A DNA stretch of 6,317 nucleotides. Origin: a bacterium (GTDB taxonomy: Bacteria > Zixibacteria > MSB-5A5 > GN15 > FEB-12). The stretch spans positions 1-6,317 of the forward strand of contig DAOUUR010000152.1 of assembly GCA_030668045.1 (NCBI GenBank), given 5' to 3'. Numbering within the stretch: the first letter of the stretch is position 1; each line of letters starts with the position of its first letter. Both the position numbers and the translations under genes were made by a program. Positions 1 to 6,034 of this stretch are shown here, piece by piece. Under the pieces are notes generated by a model. That model was given only the letters and a program-made list of their open reading frames with translations. It did not search any database and was not told the origin of the DNA.

Positions 1-52
1 ACCTAAGACGATTGAACAACAAGAGGTTAGGCGCCCGCTATTTAGCCGAGAG

Positions 53-100
53 TGTGGAAAAGTGTGTGGGTAGATTATGCGCAAAGTAGGTTTGTCAACA
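53..100. promoter_or_regulatory. DnaA-box cluster upstream of dnaA
   Basis: Four 9-mers resemble the DnaA box TTATCCACA. Positions 53-61 read TTTTCCACA on the minus strand, which fits the relaxed consensus TTWTNCACA fully. Positions 65-73 (minus) match 7 of 9. Positions 75-83, TTATGCGCA (plus), match 7 of 9. Positions 92-100, TTGTCAACA (plus), match 7 of 9. The first pair points left and the second pair points right. Boxes just upstream of dnaA commonly serve autoregulation of dnaA or form one lobe of a bipartite origin. Only the first site is strong; the others are inferred from clustering. Confidence 0.5.
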
Positions 101-139
101 ATATGCCAAACCAAGGAAATATCACCGCCATTGATACTT

Positions 140-145
140 AGGAGG
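140..145 (+). promoter_or_regulatory. Shine-Dalgarno site of dnaA
   Basis: AGGAGG is followed by one more G and lies 7 bases before GTG at 153. This near-perfect ribosome binding site decides the GTG start. The next methionine codon, at residue 7, would sit too far from it. Confidence 0.85.
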
Positions 146-152
146 GATTATA

Positions 153-1517
153 GTGTCAACGCCAGTTAGTATGAATTGCTCAAGGGAATGGAGTAGTTGC
201 CTCGATTACATGTCGCGAAGGATGCCGACCCAATCGTATAACACCTGGCTTAAACCAACCAAAGGGGAGCCCGGCACCAACGGCGCATTCAAGATTGGTG
301 TACCCAATCAGTTTGTGGCCGACTGGATCCGGGGGCATTTTTCACCATTGATAGATGAGGCGCTGCTGGAAGTAACCGGCCAACGGCAGGATACTGTTTA
401 TGTTATCACCGGGCAGAATGATTTTGATGACCAGATTTCATTCAACCTCGACAACCAACTGCAACCAATTATCCCTCAGCCCGACACCAGGCAACATCGT
501 AATCACAACCTAAGTCCCGTTTACACATTTGATACGCTGGTGGTTGGTAATTTTAATGAGTTTGCCCATGCCGCTTCGATAGCCGTCGCCGAAGGACCCG
601 GCATGACCAAGTATAACCCGCTGCTCATTTACGGCGGCACAGGGTTGGGCAAGACCCACCTTGTTCAGGCGATGGGCAACAAGATTCTGGAAGTCTTCCC
701 CGAGAAGAAAATTATGTATGCTACCTCAGAGACTTTCACTAACGATTTTATTACGTCGATTTCTGATCGTACTATCGCTGATTTCACCCGGATATATCGT
801 GATGTCGATGTGCTTATTATTGATGACATTCAGTTTTTCAGCGGTAAAGAGTCAACCCAGGAACAGTTTTTTCACACTTTCAATAATCTGTATCACTTTG
901 GTAAGCAGATAATCCTAACCTGCGACAGACCGCCCAAAGAAATCAAGGGCCTGGAGGAACGACTCTTATCTCGGTTCACCTGGGGTCTGGTGACCGATCT
1001 TCAGGCGCCCGACCTTGAGAGTCGGACCGCTATTATCCATAAGAAGCTTGAGTCTGAGGGAACCAAACTTCCGGTGGACGTCGTCCGGTTTCTTGCTGAT
1101 AAGGTGTCTTCGAATATCCGGGAGCTTGAAGGAGCACTGACCAGCATCCTGGCGTATGCCTCTATGAAACATGTGCCGGTTGATATTGACATTGCCCACC
1201 GTGCGCTTGCTGTTTCCAGTCGCAAGAAGGATGTTTCTATTGATTTAATACAAAAGAAAGCGTCGGAGTTTTTCAATATTGAAACCAGCATGATGAAAGC
1301 TAAAAAGAAGACTTCCAATATAGCGCTGGCGCGCCAAGTAGCTATGTATCTTTCTCGCTGTCTAACTGAAAGCTCATTAAAAGCAATCGGTGAGGCTTTT
1401 GGTGGTCGCGATCATTCGACAGTAATTCATGCCTGTGATTCAATCTCAAAAAGGATGTCGGCCGACGCTGGTTTCCGGGAAAAGATTGACCGGATTTCAG
1501 CCTCTCTACTCTATTGA
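153..1517 (+). CDS. dnaA: Chromosomal replication initiator protein DnaA
   Basis: This is the initiator ATPase that binds DnaA boxes, melts the origin and recruits the helicase. The 454 residues match the family's usual length. Domain I spans about residues 10-85, with the expected W13 and W32. A short variable linker (about 87-121) follows. The AAA+ core has Walker A GGTGLGKTH (161-169), Walker B LIIDDIQF (221-228), sensor 1 near TCDRP (256-260), the arginine finger in LLSRF (R274) and sensor 2 in NIRELEGAL (R323). Domain IV is the helix-turn-helix, with signature GRDHSTVIH (418-426) that reads the DnaA box. The GTG start is set by a strong ribosome binding site. The gene ends in tandem stops, TGA then TAA. 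Sensor 1 has Cys257 where Ser is common, a conservative change. DnaA-box-like sites on both sides suggest autoregulation. Confidence 0.98.
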   Translation: MSTPVSMNCSREWSSCLDYMSRRMPTQSYNTWLKPTKGEPGTNGAFKIGVPNQFVADWIRGHFSPLIDEALLEVTGQRQDTVYVITGQNDFDDQISFNLDNQLQPIIPQPDTRQHRNHNLSPVYTFDTLVVGNFNEFAHAASIAVAEGPGMTKYNPLLIYGGTGLGKTHLVQAMGNKILEVFPEKKIMYATSETFTNDFITSISDRTIADFTRIYRDVDVLIIDDIQFFSGKESTQEQFFHTFNNLYHFGKQIILTCDRPPKEIKGLEERLLSRFTWGLVTDLQAPDLESRTAIIHKKLESEGTKLPVDVVRFLADKVSSNIRELEGALTSILAYASMKHVPVDIDIAHRALAVSSRKKDVSIDLIQKKASEFFNIETSMMKAKKKTSNIALARQVAMYLSRCLTESSLKAIGEAFGGRDHSTVIHACDSISKRMSADAGFREKIDRISASLLY

Positions 1518-1522
1518 TAAGC

Positions 1523-1531
1523 TGTTGATAA
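1523..1531 (-). promoter_or_regulatory. DnaA box, TTATCAACA
   Basis: Read on the minus strand, this 9-mer differs from TTATCCACA at one position (sixth base A for C). It starts three bases after the tandem stops of dnaA. A weaker copy (7 of 9, 1512-1520) overlaps those stops. Confidence 0.55.
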
Positions 1532-1573
1532 TATTGTGAAATGATTATGGAAAATACTCATACAAAAAACACT

Positions 1574-1582
1574 TGTGGACAA
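1574..1582 (-). promoter_or_regulatory. DnaA box, TTGTCCACA
   Basis: The minus-strand reading differs from TTATCCACA only at the third base. It faces the box at 1591-1599 across 8 bases. The two form an imperfect inverted repeat with arms 1576-1583 and 1590-1597, 7 of 8 pairs matching. Confidence 0.65.
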
Positions 1583-1590
1583 CCAAGATG

Positions 1591-1599
1591 TTATCCATA
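1591..1599 (+). promoter_or_regulatory. DnaA box, TTATCCATA
   Basis: The plus-strand 9-mer differs from TTATCCACA at the eighth base only. It is the right arm of a convergent box pair with 1574-1582. Confidence 0.65.
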
Positions 1600-1626
1600 C
1601 TCTCACCAACAAACAATATTAATGGT

Positions 1627-1635
1627 TGTGAATAT
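1627..1635 (-). promoter_or_regulatory. Weak DnaA box
   Basis: Read on the minus strand as ATATTCACA, it has 7 of 9 matches to TTATCCACA and keeps the invariant CACA end. It is supported mainly by its position inside the box array. Confidence 0.35.
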
Positions 1636-1708
1636 GTCGCATAAAACTAACTTAGTCCCAATTAGTGAATTAGGTAGAAAAATCAACTATCTAAGAGTAG
1701 TTAATAAC

Positions 1709-1733
1709 ATTTTCACAGCCCTTATTATTATTA
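1709..1733 (+). promoter_or_regulatory. Candidate basal unwinding element with DnaA-trios
   Basis: A box-like 9-mer ATTTTCACA (1709-1717) is followed by GCCC (1718-1721) and then four in-register TTA triplets (1722-1733). In B. subtilis, the last DnaA box is followed by a short GC-rich spacer and triplets of 3'-[G/A]A[T/A]-5' on one strand. DnaA loads on these as a filament to open the duplex. Here the minus strand reads 3'-AAT four times, which fits. The box is weak (6 of 9 strict, one mismatch to TTWTNCACA). The order and orientation of the parts are the main support. Confidence 0.6.
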
Positions 1734-1760
1734 TCTTAAATATATAAACTTGTAATTAAT
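1721..1760. other. AT-rich duplex-unwinding stretch
   Basis: Only 4 of 40 bases are G or C by hand count, the lowest run in the window. It starts at the end of the GCCC spacer, takes in the TTA triplets, and continues to the right through TATATAA. It is the most likely site of initial strand opening. Confidence 0.6.
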
Positions 1761-1770
1761 TAGTACTTGT

Positions 1771-1779
1771 TGTGGAGAA
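1771..1779 (-). promoter_or_regulatory. DnaA box, TTCTCCACA, next to dnaN
   Basis: The minus-strand 9-mer differs from TTATCCACA at the third base only. It bounds the AT-rich stretch on the dnaN side, 27 bases before the dnaN start. It could also let DnaA affect dnaN transcription. Confidence 0.55.
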
Positions 1780-1793
1780 AAGTGAAAGTAACT

Positions 1794-1798
1794 GGGAG
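1794..1798 (+). promoter_or_regulatory. Shine-Dalgarno site of dnaN
   Basis: GGGAG lies 8 bases before the ATG at 1807, normal spacing, and supports that start. Confidence 0.7.
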
Positions 1799-1806
1799 AA
1801 TAAAAA

Positions 1807-2919
1807 ATGAAGTTTAGCCTTCCCAAATCAAGGTTGTCTAATTATCTGCAGAATATCCTACAGGTAGTACCGAGTAAATCAACCCTTCCTATTCTAACAA
1901 ATGTTCTCGTGGAAGCCCTTGAGAATAAACTAAAAATATCGGCCACCGATCTTGATATTTCAATTACAGCATCAATGGAGTGTAAGGTCGTAAAAAAAGG
2001 ATCGGTATCATTACCCGCTAGAATCCTCTTTGAGATAATCAGGGAGCTACCAGAATCGGATATTAGTTTTGAAACGACCGCATCCCGAATTGAGATTAAG
2101 ATTCCTAACGGGTCGTATAAGATTGCAACAGTCTCTCCTGAAGACTACCCAAAACTACCAGCAGTCAACACTAAAAAGGAAATAAAGATCACCGGTAAAG
2201 ACTTAGTGTCGATGGTGAAAAAAACAACTTTCGCCTGTTCAGATGATGAAACTCGTCCCGCCCTTAATGGCGTGTTGTGGCAAACTAAGGGTGATAAAAT
2301 GCAGATGGTAGCTACCGATGGACATAGGTTGGCTCGGATGGCGGTGGAGAATAAGAAGCTTAAGGGTATGTATGACGATGTGATCGTTCCACCTAAAGTG
2401 TTGAATCTTCTGGCTAAATTTCTTGATGAGGCAGACAGTGAAGTTGGTATTATTTTTGGCGAGAATAACATCATTTTTAACCTTGGCGATATCGTTCTCA
2501 CCTCACGGCTAATTGAAGGGCCATATCCCAACTTCGAACAGGTTATCCCCGCGGAATCGGACAAGAAACTGGTTATAGCCAAAGATGAGTTAGCGCGCGC
2601 TGTCAGGCGAGTATCAACGCTCTCTAACGCGCTGACACACCAGGTGAAGTTTCAATTGAAGAGTGGAAGCCTCACCCTTTCGACAACTAACGCCGATGTA
2701 GGTGGGGAAGGTAAAGAAGTGTTGGAATGTGACTACAATGGCGACACTGTTGAGTTGGGATACAACGCTAATTACATCAACGACATTCTCGGCAAGATAG
2801 ATAGTAACGACACAATTTTTGAACTCTCCAGCCCCGTTGCCGCCGGACTGGTGTATGCTACTGATACACCCAAAGATGATTTCCTATGCTTAATAATGCC
2901 GCTGCGGCTGGCGGAGTAA
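1807..2919 (+). CDS. dnaN: DNA polymerase III beta subunit (sliding clamp)
   Basis: This protein forms the homodimeric ring that encircles DNA and tethers the replicative polymerase and repair proteins through a hydrophobic cleft. At 370 residues it is full length for the three-domain clamp (about 1-120, 128-246 and 250-370). Family landmarks are TRPALNGV (149-156), ATDGHRLA (169-176), the run from SRLIEGPYPNF into EQVIP (233-248), YNANYI (319-324) and the C-terminal CLIMPLRL (361-368), which forms part of the protein-binding cleft. The N-terminal MKFSLPKSRL is a typical start and follows a good ribosome binding site. It lies directly downstream of the predicted origin and probably shares transcription with dnaA or uses a promoter in the gap. 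A strong terminator follows the stop codon, so dnaN may end its transcript. By eye its codons are more A/T-rich than those of recF. Confidence 0.98.
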   Translation: MKFSLPKSRLSNYLQNILQVVPSKSTLPILTNVLVEALENKLKISATDLDISITASMECKVVKKGSVSLPARILFEIIRELPESDISFETTASRIEIKIPNGSYKIATVSPEDYPKLPAVNTKKEIKITGKDLVSMVKKTTFACSDDETRPALNGVLWQTKGDKMQMVATDGHRLARMAVENKKLKGMYDDVIVPPKVLNLLAKFLDEADSEVGIIFGENNIIFNLGDIVLTSRLIEGPYPNFEQVIPAESDKKLVIAKDELARAVRRVSTLSNALTHQVKFQLKSGSLTLSTTNADVGGEGKEVLECDYNGDTVELGYNANYINDILGKIDSNDTIFELSSPVAAGLVYATDTPKDDFLCLIMPLRLAE

Positions 2920-2939
2920 GTGCTTGTAGATAGATACTG

Positions 2940-2972
2940 AGACGGCAGATTGTATCGTCTGCCGTTTTTTTT
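2940..2972 (+). terminator. Intrinsic terminator after dnaN
   Basis: A perfect 8-bp stem, ACGGCAGA (2942-2949) with TCTGCCGT (2958-2965), encloses an 8-base loop. A G-T and an A-T pair can extend its base. A run of eight T (2965-2972) follows at once. This is a textbook rho-independent terminator, about 20 bases after the dnaN stop. It ends only five bases before the recF ATG. Confidence 0.9.
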
Positions 2973-2977
2973 ACCCG

Positions 2978-4066
2978 ATGATAATCTCCAAACTCAAAGC
3001 CACTGGCTTCCGTAATTTCGCATCGGCGACATTAGCTCCCGCGGATGGAAGCAATATATTTTATGGCGACAACGGCAGCGGCAAGACAAACCTTCTGGAA
3101 GCGATTTTTCTGCTCTGTTTAGGGCGATCACATCGTGGCGCCACAGATACGATCATGGTGCAGGATGAGAACCCATTCTATCGAGTTGAAGGTCAAATAA
3201 AGACAACCGATAAAAACTACGAAGTTGCAATCGCTTTCCAGCGGGATGGGCGAAAGAAAGTCCAGATAGACAAGGTGTCGGCAAAACTTTCTGAACTGTA
3301 CGATCTTTTTTGTGCCGTTGCAGTAGGACCCGAAGATTCGGTAATCATCTCCGGCTCACCATCGGCGCGTAGGATGTTTCTTGATATCTATCTATCGCAA
3401 TTCCGAAAACTCTATCTGGATGATCTTACCCAGTACCGCAAGGCGCTTAGTCAACGTAATGCCGCCCTCAAACAAGGCCATGATCCATCACCGTTCGGTA
3501 CGATACTGGCGGAGATCGGCGCTCGTATCATCCTTGGCCGCATTCAATTCTTAAGGGAGTTGGCTATTTCGACATCACAGTTCTACGGCAACATTTCCAG
3601 GGGTAGATCATTGATGCTCAGATACGAACCTTCAGTACCGTGTGATGATGACACCGACGATTTAAAACTGATTACTGAACGGTTCTTGGAGAAGTTGGAT
3701 CAGGTACGAATACGCGAGCAGGCGGTGCAGACGACATTGGTCGGTCCGCATCGTGACGAGATCGTTTTCTCTATAGACAACCGCCCCGCCCGCAGCCATG
3801 GTTCGCAGGGGGAATGGCGTACCGCTGCAATCGCGCTGAAGCTTGCCGTCTATCAGATGCTCAGGGAGAAACGTCGCATGCCACCGATTCTCCTGTTGGA
3901 TGAGATCTTTGCTGAACTGGACCAGCACCGTGTCGGTGGTCTCATCGAATGCTTTGGACAATTTGGACAACTGTTTCTAACCACAGCAGTCGAGCCACCT
4001 GCCGCACTTAGTCGCGACGGAAGAAGTTTTCGTATTGGCGAGAATAGAATTGAGGGTTCCCAATAA
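2978..4066 (+). CDS. recF: DNA replication and repair protein RecF
   Basis: RecF is an SMC-like ATPase that binds gapped DNA and, with RecO and RecR, helps load RecA at stalled or damaged forks. The 362 residues match the family. The N terminus contains FRNF (11-14) and Walker A GDNGSGKTN (30-38). GPHRDE (256-261) is a RecF family motif. The ABC-type signature is SQGEWR (276-281), where family members usually have SQGQQR. Walker B is ILLLDEIFAELD (304-315). The ATG start is fixed by alignment of FRNF and Walker A with known RecF and by an in-frame stop at 2927 with no other ATG, GTG or TTG between. It has no Shine-Dalgarno sequence, because the terminator T-run and five bases precede it. The next gene starts at the base after its stop, so the two are probably co-translated. 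Confidence 0.96.
   Translation: MIISKLKATGFRNFASATLAPADGSNIFYGDNGSGKTNLLEAIFLLCLGRSHRGATDTIMVQDENPFYRVEGQIKTTDKNYEVAIAFQRDGRKKVQIDKVSAKLSELYDLFCAVAVGPEDSVIISGSPSARRMFLDIYLSQFRKLYLDDLTQYRKALSQRNAALKQGHDPSPFGTILAEIGARIILGRIQFLRELAISTSQFYGNISRGRSLMLRYEPSVPCDDDTDDLKLITERFLEKLDQVRIREQAVQTTLVGPHRDEIVFSIDNRPARSHGSQGEWRTAAIALKLAVYQMLREKRRMPPILLLDEIFAELDQHRVGGLIECFGQFGQLFLTTAVEPPAALSRDGRSFRIGENRIEGSQ
4052..4056 (+). promoter_or_regulatory. Shine-Dalgarno site inside recF for the ABC ATPase
   Basis: GAGGG lies within the last codons of recF, 10 bases before the ATG at 4067. It fits translational coupling of the two genes. Confidence 0.55.
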
Positions 4067-5119
4067 ATGGCAGAGCTGATTCTCAAGAACCTGTGTAAAG
4101 CTTTTGGCGATCTATCGGTGGTCAACGACATATCGCTGGAGCTTACCGGTGGGGAGTTGATGGTTCTACTGGGGCCATCGGGGTGTGGCAAGACAACGTT
4201 GCTTCGCCTGATTGCGGGACTTGAGGCTACCGACTCAGGGGAGATTTTTATCGCAGGGCGGAGGGTGGACCAGTTGCGGCCAAAAGATCGCAACATTGCT
4301 ATGGTTTTTCAGAACTACTCGCTCTATCCACACATGACGGTCGAAAAAAATCTCGCTTTCCCCTTGAAGATCGCTTCGGTTGGAAAAGAAGAGAGGCAAC
4401 AGCGCGTGGAAGCCGTAGCTGAGATGCTGTCGCTCTCGGAGAAACTGAAAGCTCGCCCGGCACAACTATCGGGTGGCCAGCGCCAACGGGTTGCCCTGGG
4501 GCGCGCTATTATTCGTCAGCCCGATCTTTTTCTACTGGACGAGCCACTCTCGAATCTTGATGCCGACCTGCGAACACGAATGCGACACGAGATAGTCGCG
4601 CTTCAGAAAAAACTCGGCATTACTACCGTGCACGTTACTCACGATCAAGCCGAAGCGCTCACGATGGCTGACCGTATCGCCGTAATCAATAACGGCCGGA
4701 TCGAACAGGTTGGGACGCCGGAGACGTTGTACAAGAATCCAGCCAATCTGTTTGTTGCTCAGTTTATTGGACAGCCGAAGATCAACCTGATCGACGCCCG
4801 GATTGAACGACACCTGCTCATTCCGTTTGGCCTGTCAATGCTCAACCTCAATATCGACCGAGACAAAAGTCGCTTGCTGGCCGGGTTAAGACCGGAAGCA
4901 ATCACTATCTGCAGTGACGGCGAGTTTGTAGCGGACGTCGTCGGCAACGAGTACTTCGGCAGCGAGCATGTAGTCACTCTTGACTTTCAAGGGGCGACCA
5001 TTGTTGCATCGGGTGCATCGAAACAGTATGCTATCGGTCAGTCGATCAATTTCTCAATTGATAGCGGCGCGTTACTTTTCTTTGATCCCGAAAATGGACG
5101 CAGGTTGGACAAGTCGTAA
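4067..5119 (+). CDS. ABC importer ATP-binding protein, MalK/UgpC type
   Basis: This cytoplasmic ATPase subunit would power a CUT1-type carbohydrate or glycerol-phosphate importer. The 350 residues form two parts. The nucleotide-binding domain has Walker A GPSGCGKTT (36-44), Q-loop Q82, signature LSGGQRQRVA (134-143), Walker B with LFLLDEP (154-160) and switch H192. The C-terminal regulatory domain of MalK/UgpC relatives follows, marked by FIGQPKIN (233-240) and GLRPEAI (273-279). All catalytic motifs are intact. MalK is about 371 residues and UgpC about 356, so it is close to full length. No permease or substrate-binding gene is visible; the right neighbour is mutM on the other strand. It may serve permeases encoded elsewhere, as the shared ATPases MsmK and MsiK do. 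Substrate is unknown. Its ATG follows the recF stop with no gap. Confidence 0.9.
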   Translation: MAELILKNLCKAFGDLSVVNDISLELTGGELMVLLGPSGCGKTTLLRLIAGLEATDSGEIFIAGRRVDQLRPKDRNIAMVFQNYSLYPHMTVEKNLAFPLKIASVGKEERQQRVEAVAEMLSLSEKLKARPAQLSGGQRQRVALGRAIIRQPDLFLLDEPLSNLDADLRTRMRHEIVALQKKLGITTVHVTHDQAEALTMADRIAVINNGRIEQVGTPETLYKNPANLFVAQFIGQPKINLIDARIERHLLIPFGLSMLNLNIDRDKSRLLAGLRPEAITICSDGEFVADVVGNEYFGSEHVVTLDFQGATIVASGASKQYAIGQSINFSIDSGALLFFDPENGRRLDKS

Positions 5120-5127
5120 CAGCAAAA

Positions 5128-6003
5128 CTACTTAGTGGCTGGTCTTCGTTGACACCGAGGGCAGTAGTGGGCCGAGCGTGAACCAATCTTTTCTCGTGCA
5201 ATCCGACCACTGCAATGGACACACGCCTCATCTTCGCGTCCATAGGCTTTCAGATACGTTTGAAACGACCCCGGTTCACCGTTGACGCCGGAGTAGCTAT
5301 CCACTGAAGTACCCATCTTACTGATAGCCAACTTGAGCAGGCGTTGAATATGACCGTGAAGCTCTCTTAGCTTCCGCGTGGAAATCGAAGTTGTCACGCG
5401 ACGCGGATGAAGGCGAGCCGCGAAGAGTATTTCGTCGGCATAGATGTTTCCGATACCGGCCAGGAAACGTTGATCAAGCAAAGCGAACTTGAGCGTTCGC
5501 GATCTCCGATGGCAGAGGCGAACAAAATCCTCAGCGGTAATCTCCAGCGGTTCCGGCCCGAGCAACTTGAGCCCCGGCTGTTGCCACAGCTCATCATCAG
5601 GATAGAGACGCAAGCGTCCGAACCGGCGATAGTCGTTGAATCGAAGATGATGCGCCTTGTTGAAGCCACCACTATTTTCAAGAGTAGAATCAAAGTCGAA
5701 GATCACTAGATCATGTTTGCTTATTGGTTCTGACGACGGCAGGTGAAAGAAGTGTCCGGTCATTTTCAGGTGTACCCAGAGTGTAATATTTCCGGAGAGT
5801 TGGATAAGGATATTTTTGCCGCGTCGGTTAATCTCAAGAATTGTCTTATCTTTGAGAATGGAAGCGAACGATTTTAGCCCCAGATGGTGGCTTACAGCGA
5901 TGCATGATGGCGGAGCCTTCATTCGTACTCGGGCGATTGTTTCACCAAGTACAGTGTCACGCAGCCCCCGAACAACCGTTTCAACTTCAGGAAGTTCCGG
6001 CAT
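5128..6003 (-). CDS. mutM: Formamidopyrimidine-DNA glycosylase (Fpg/MutM)
   Basis: This bifunctional DNA glycosylase/AP lyase removes 8-oxoguanine and formamidopyrimidines. Processing leaves Pro2 as the N-terminal nucleophile, with Glu3 for acid catalysis, so MPELPEVET fixes the start although no clear ribosome binding site precedes it. Other landmarks are K63 in RRGKNIL (equivalent to E. coli K57), HLKMTG (78-83), NDYRRFGR (123-130) with the base-stack-filling Arg/Phe, LAGIGNIYADE (181-191) and the C-terminal zinc finger C261, C264, C281, C284. At 291 residues it is about 20 longer than E. coli MutM. About 11 of these appear as an insertion near residues 104-117. It starts 31 bases after the uvrA stop and is probably co-transcribed with uvrA. 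It converges on the ABC gene with 8 bases between stops and no visible terminator. Confidence 0.97.
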   Translation of the reverse strand: MPELPEVETVVRGLRDTVLGETIARVRMKAPPSCIAVSHHLGLKSFASILKDKTILEINRRGKNILIQLSGNITLWVHLKMTGHFFHLPSSEPISKHDLVIFDFDSTLENSGGFNKAHHLRFNDYRRFGRLRLYPDDELWQQPGLKLLGPEPLEITAEDFVRLCHRRSRTLKFALLDQRFLAGIGNIYADEILFAARLHPRRVTTSISTRKLRELHGHIQRLLKLAISKMGTSVDSYSGVNGEPGSFQTYLKAYGREDEACVHCSGRIAREKIGSRSAHYCPRCQRRPATK

Positions 6004-6034
6004 AGAAATTTAGCCGTGCGCTGGTCGTCTAAGT

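Larger units (their letters stand above)
1518..1806. other. oriC: Predicted chromosomal origin (oriC), dnaA-dnaN gap
   Basis: This gap has no convincing gene. Its G+C is about 28% by hand count, clearly below the flanking genes. It holds several near-consensus DnaA boxes, a GC-spacer plus TTA-triplet block, and a very AT-rich stretch at 1721-1760 (4 G/C in 40). The dnaA-dnaN gap is the commonest oriC location in bacteria. Box cluster, unwinding element and gene context agree, so the call is well supported, but the exact functional limits are inferred. Confidence 0.85.

Noticed and set aside
2..89. Open frames running in from the left edge (to stops at 71-73 and 87-89)
   Set aside because: They have under 30 codons each, no recognisable residues, and overlap the DnaA boxes. 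They could be the end of an upstream gene but nothing supports it.
92..120. Possible dnaA promoter, TTGTCA (92-97) with 115-120 as -10
   Set aside because: The -35 matches 5 of 6 but the -10 at 17-base spacing matches only 3 of 6. Too weak to list as a feature.
1541..1747. 68-codon open frame inside the dnaA-dnaN gap
   Set aside because: It has no ribosome binding site, low-complexity AT-driven residues at the end, no recognisable domain, and it covers the DnaA boxes and TTA triplets. It is best seen as chance in the origin.
1518..1806. Search for a parS-like partition palindrome in the origin gap
   Set aside because: No 16-base palindrome resembling the ParB site was seen here or elsewhere in the window by eye.
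2145..2582. 145-codon open frame antisense to dnaN
   Set aside because: It is a shadow of the dnaN reading frame with no start signal or domain. The same holds for the antisense frames over dnaA, recF and the ABC gene.
3953..3970. Tandem 9-base repeat TTTGGACAA in recF, giving FGQ twice
   Set aside because: It is in frame, in a region where RecF length and sequence vary, and needs no special explanation.
5407..5709. 100-codon open frame antisense to mutM
   Set aside because: It lies wholly inside mutM on the other strand, has no ribosome binding site and no family features. mutM is certain.
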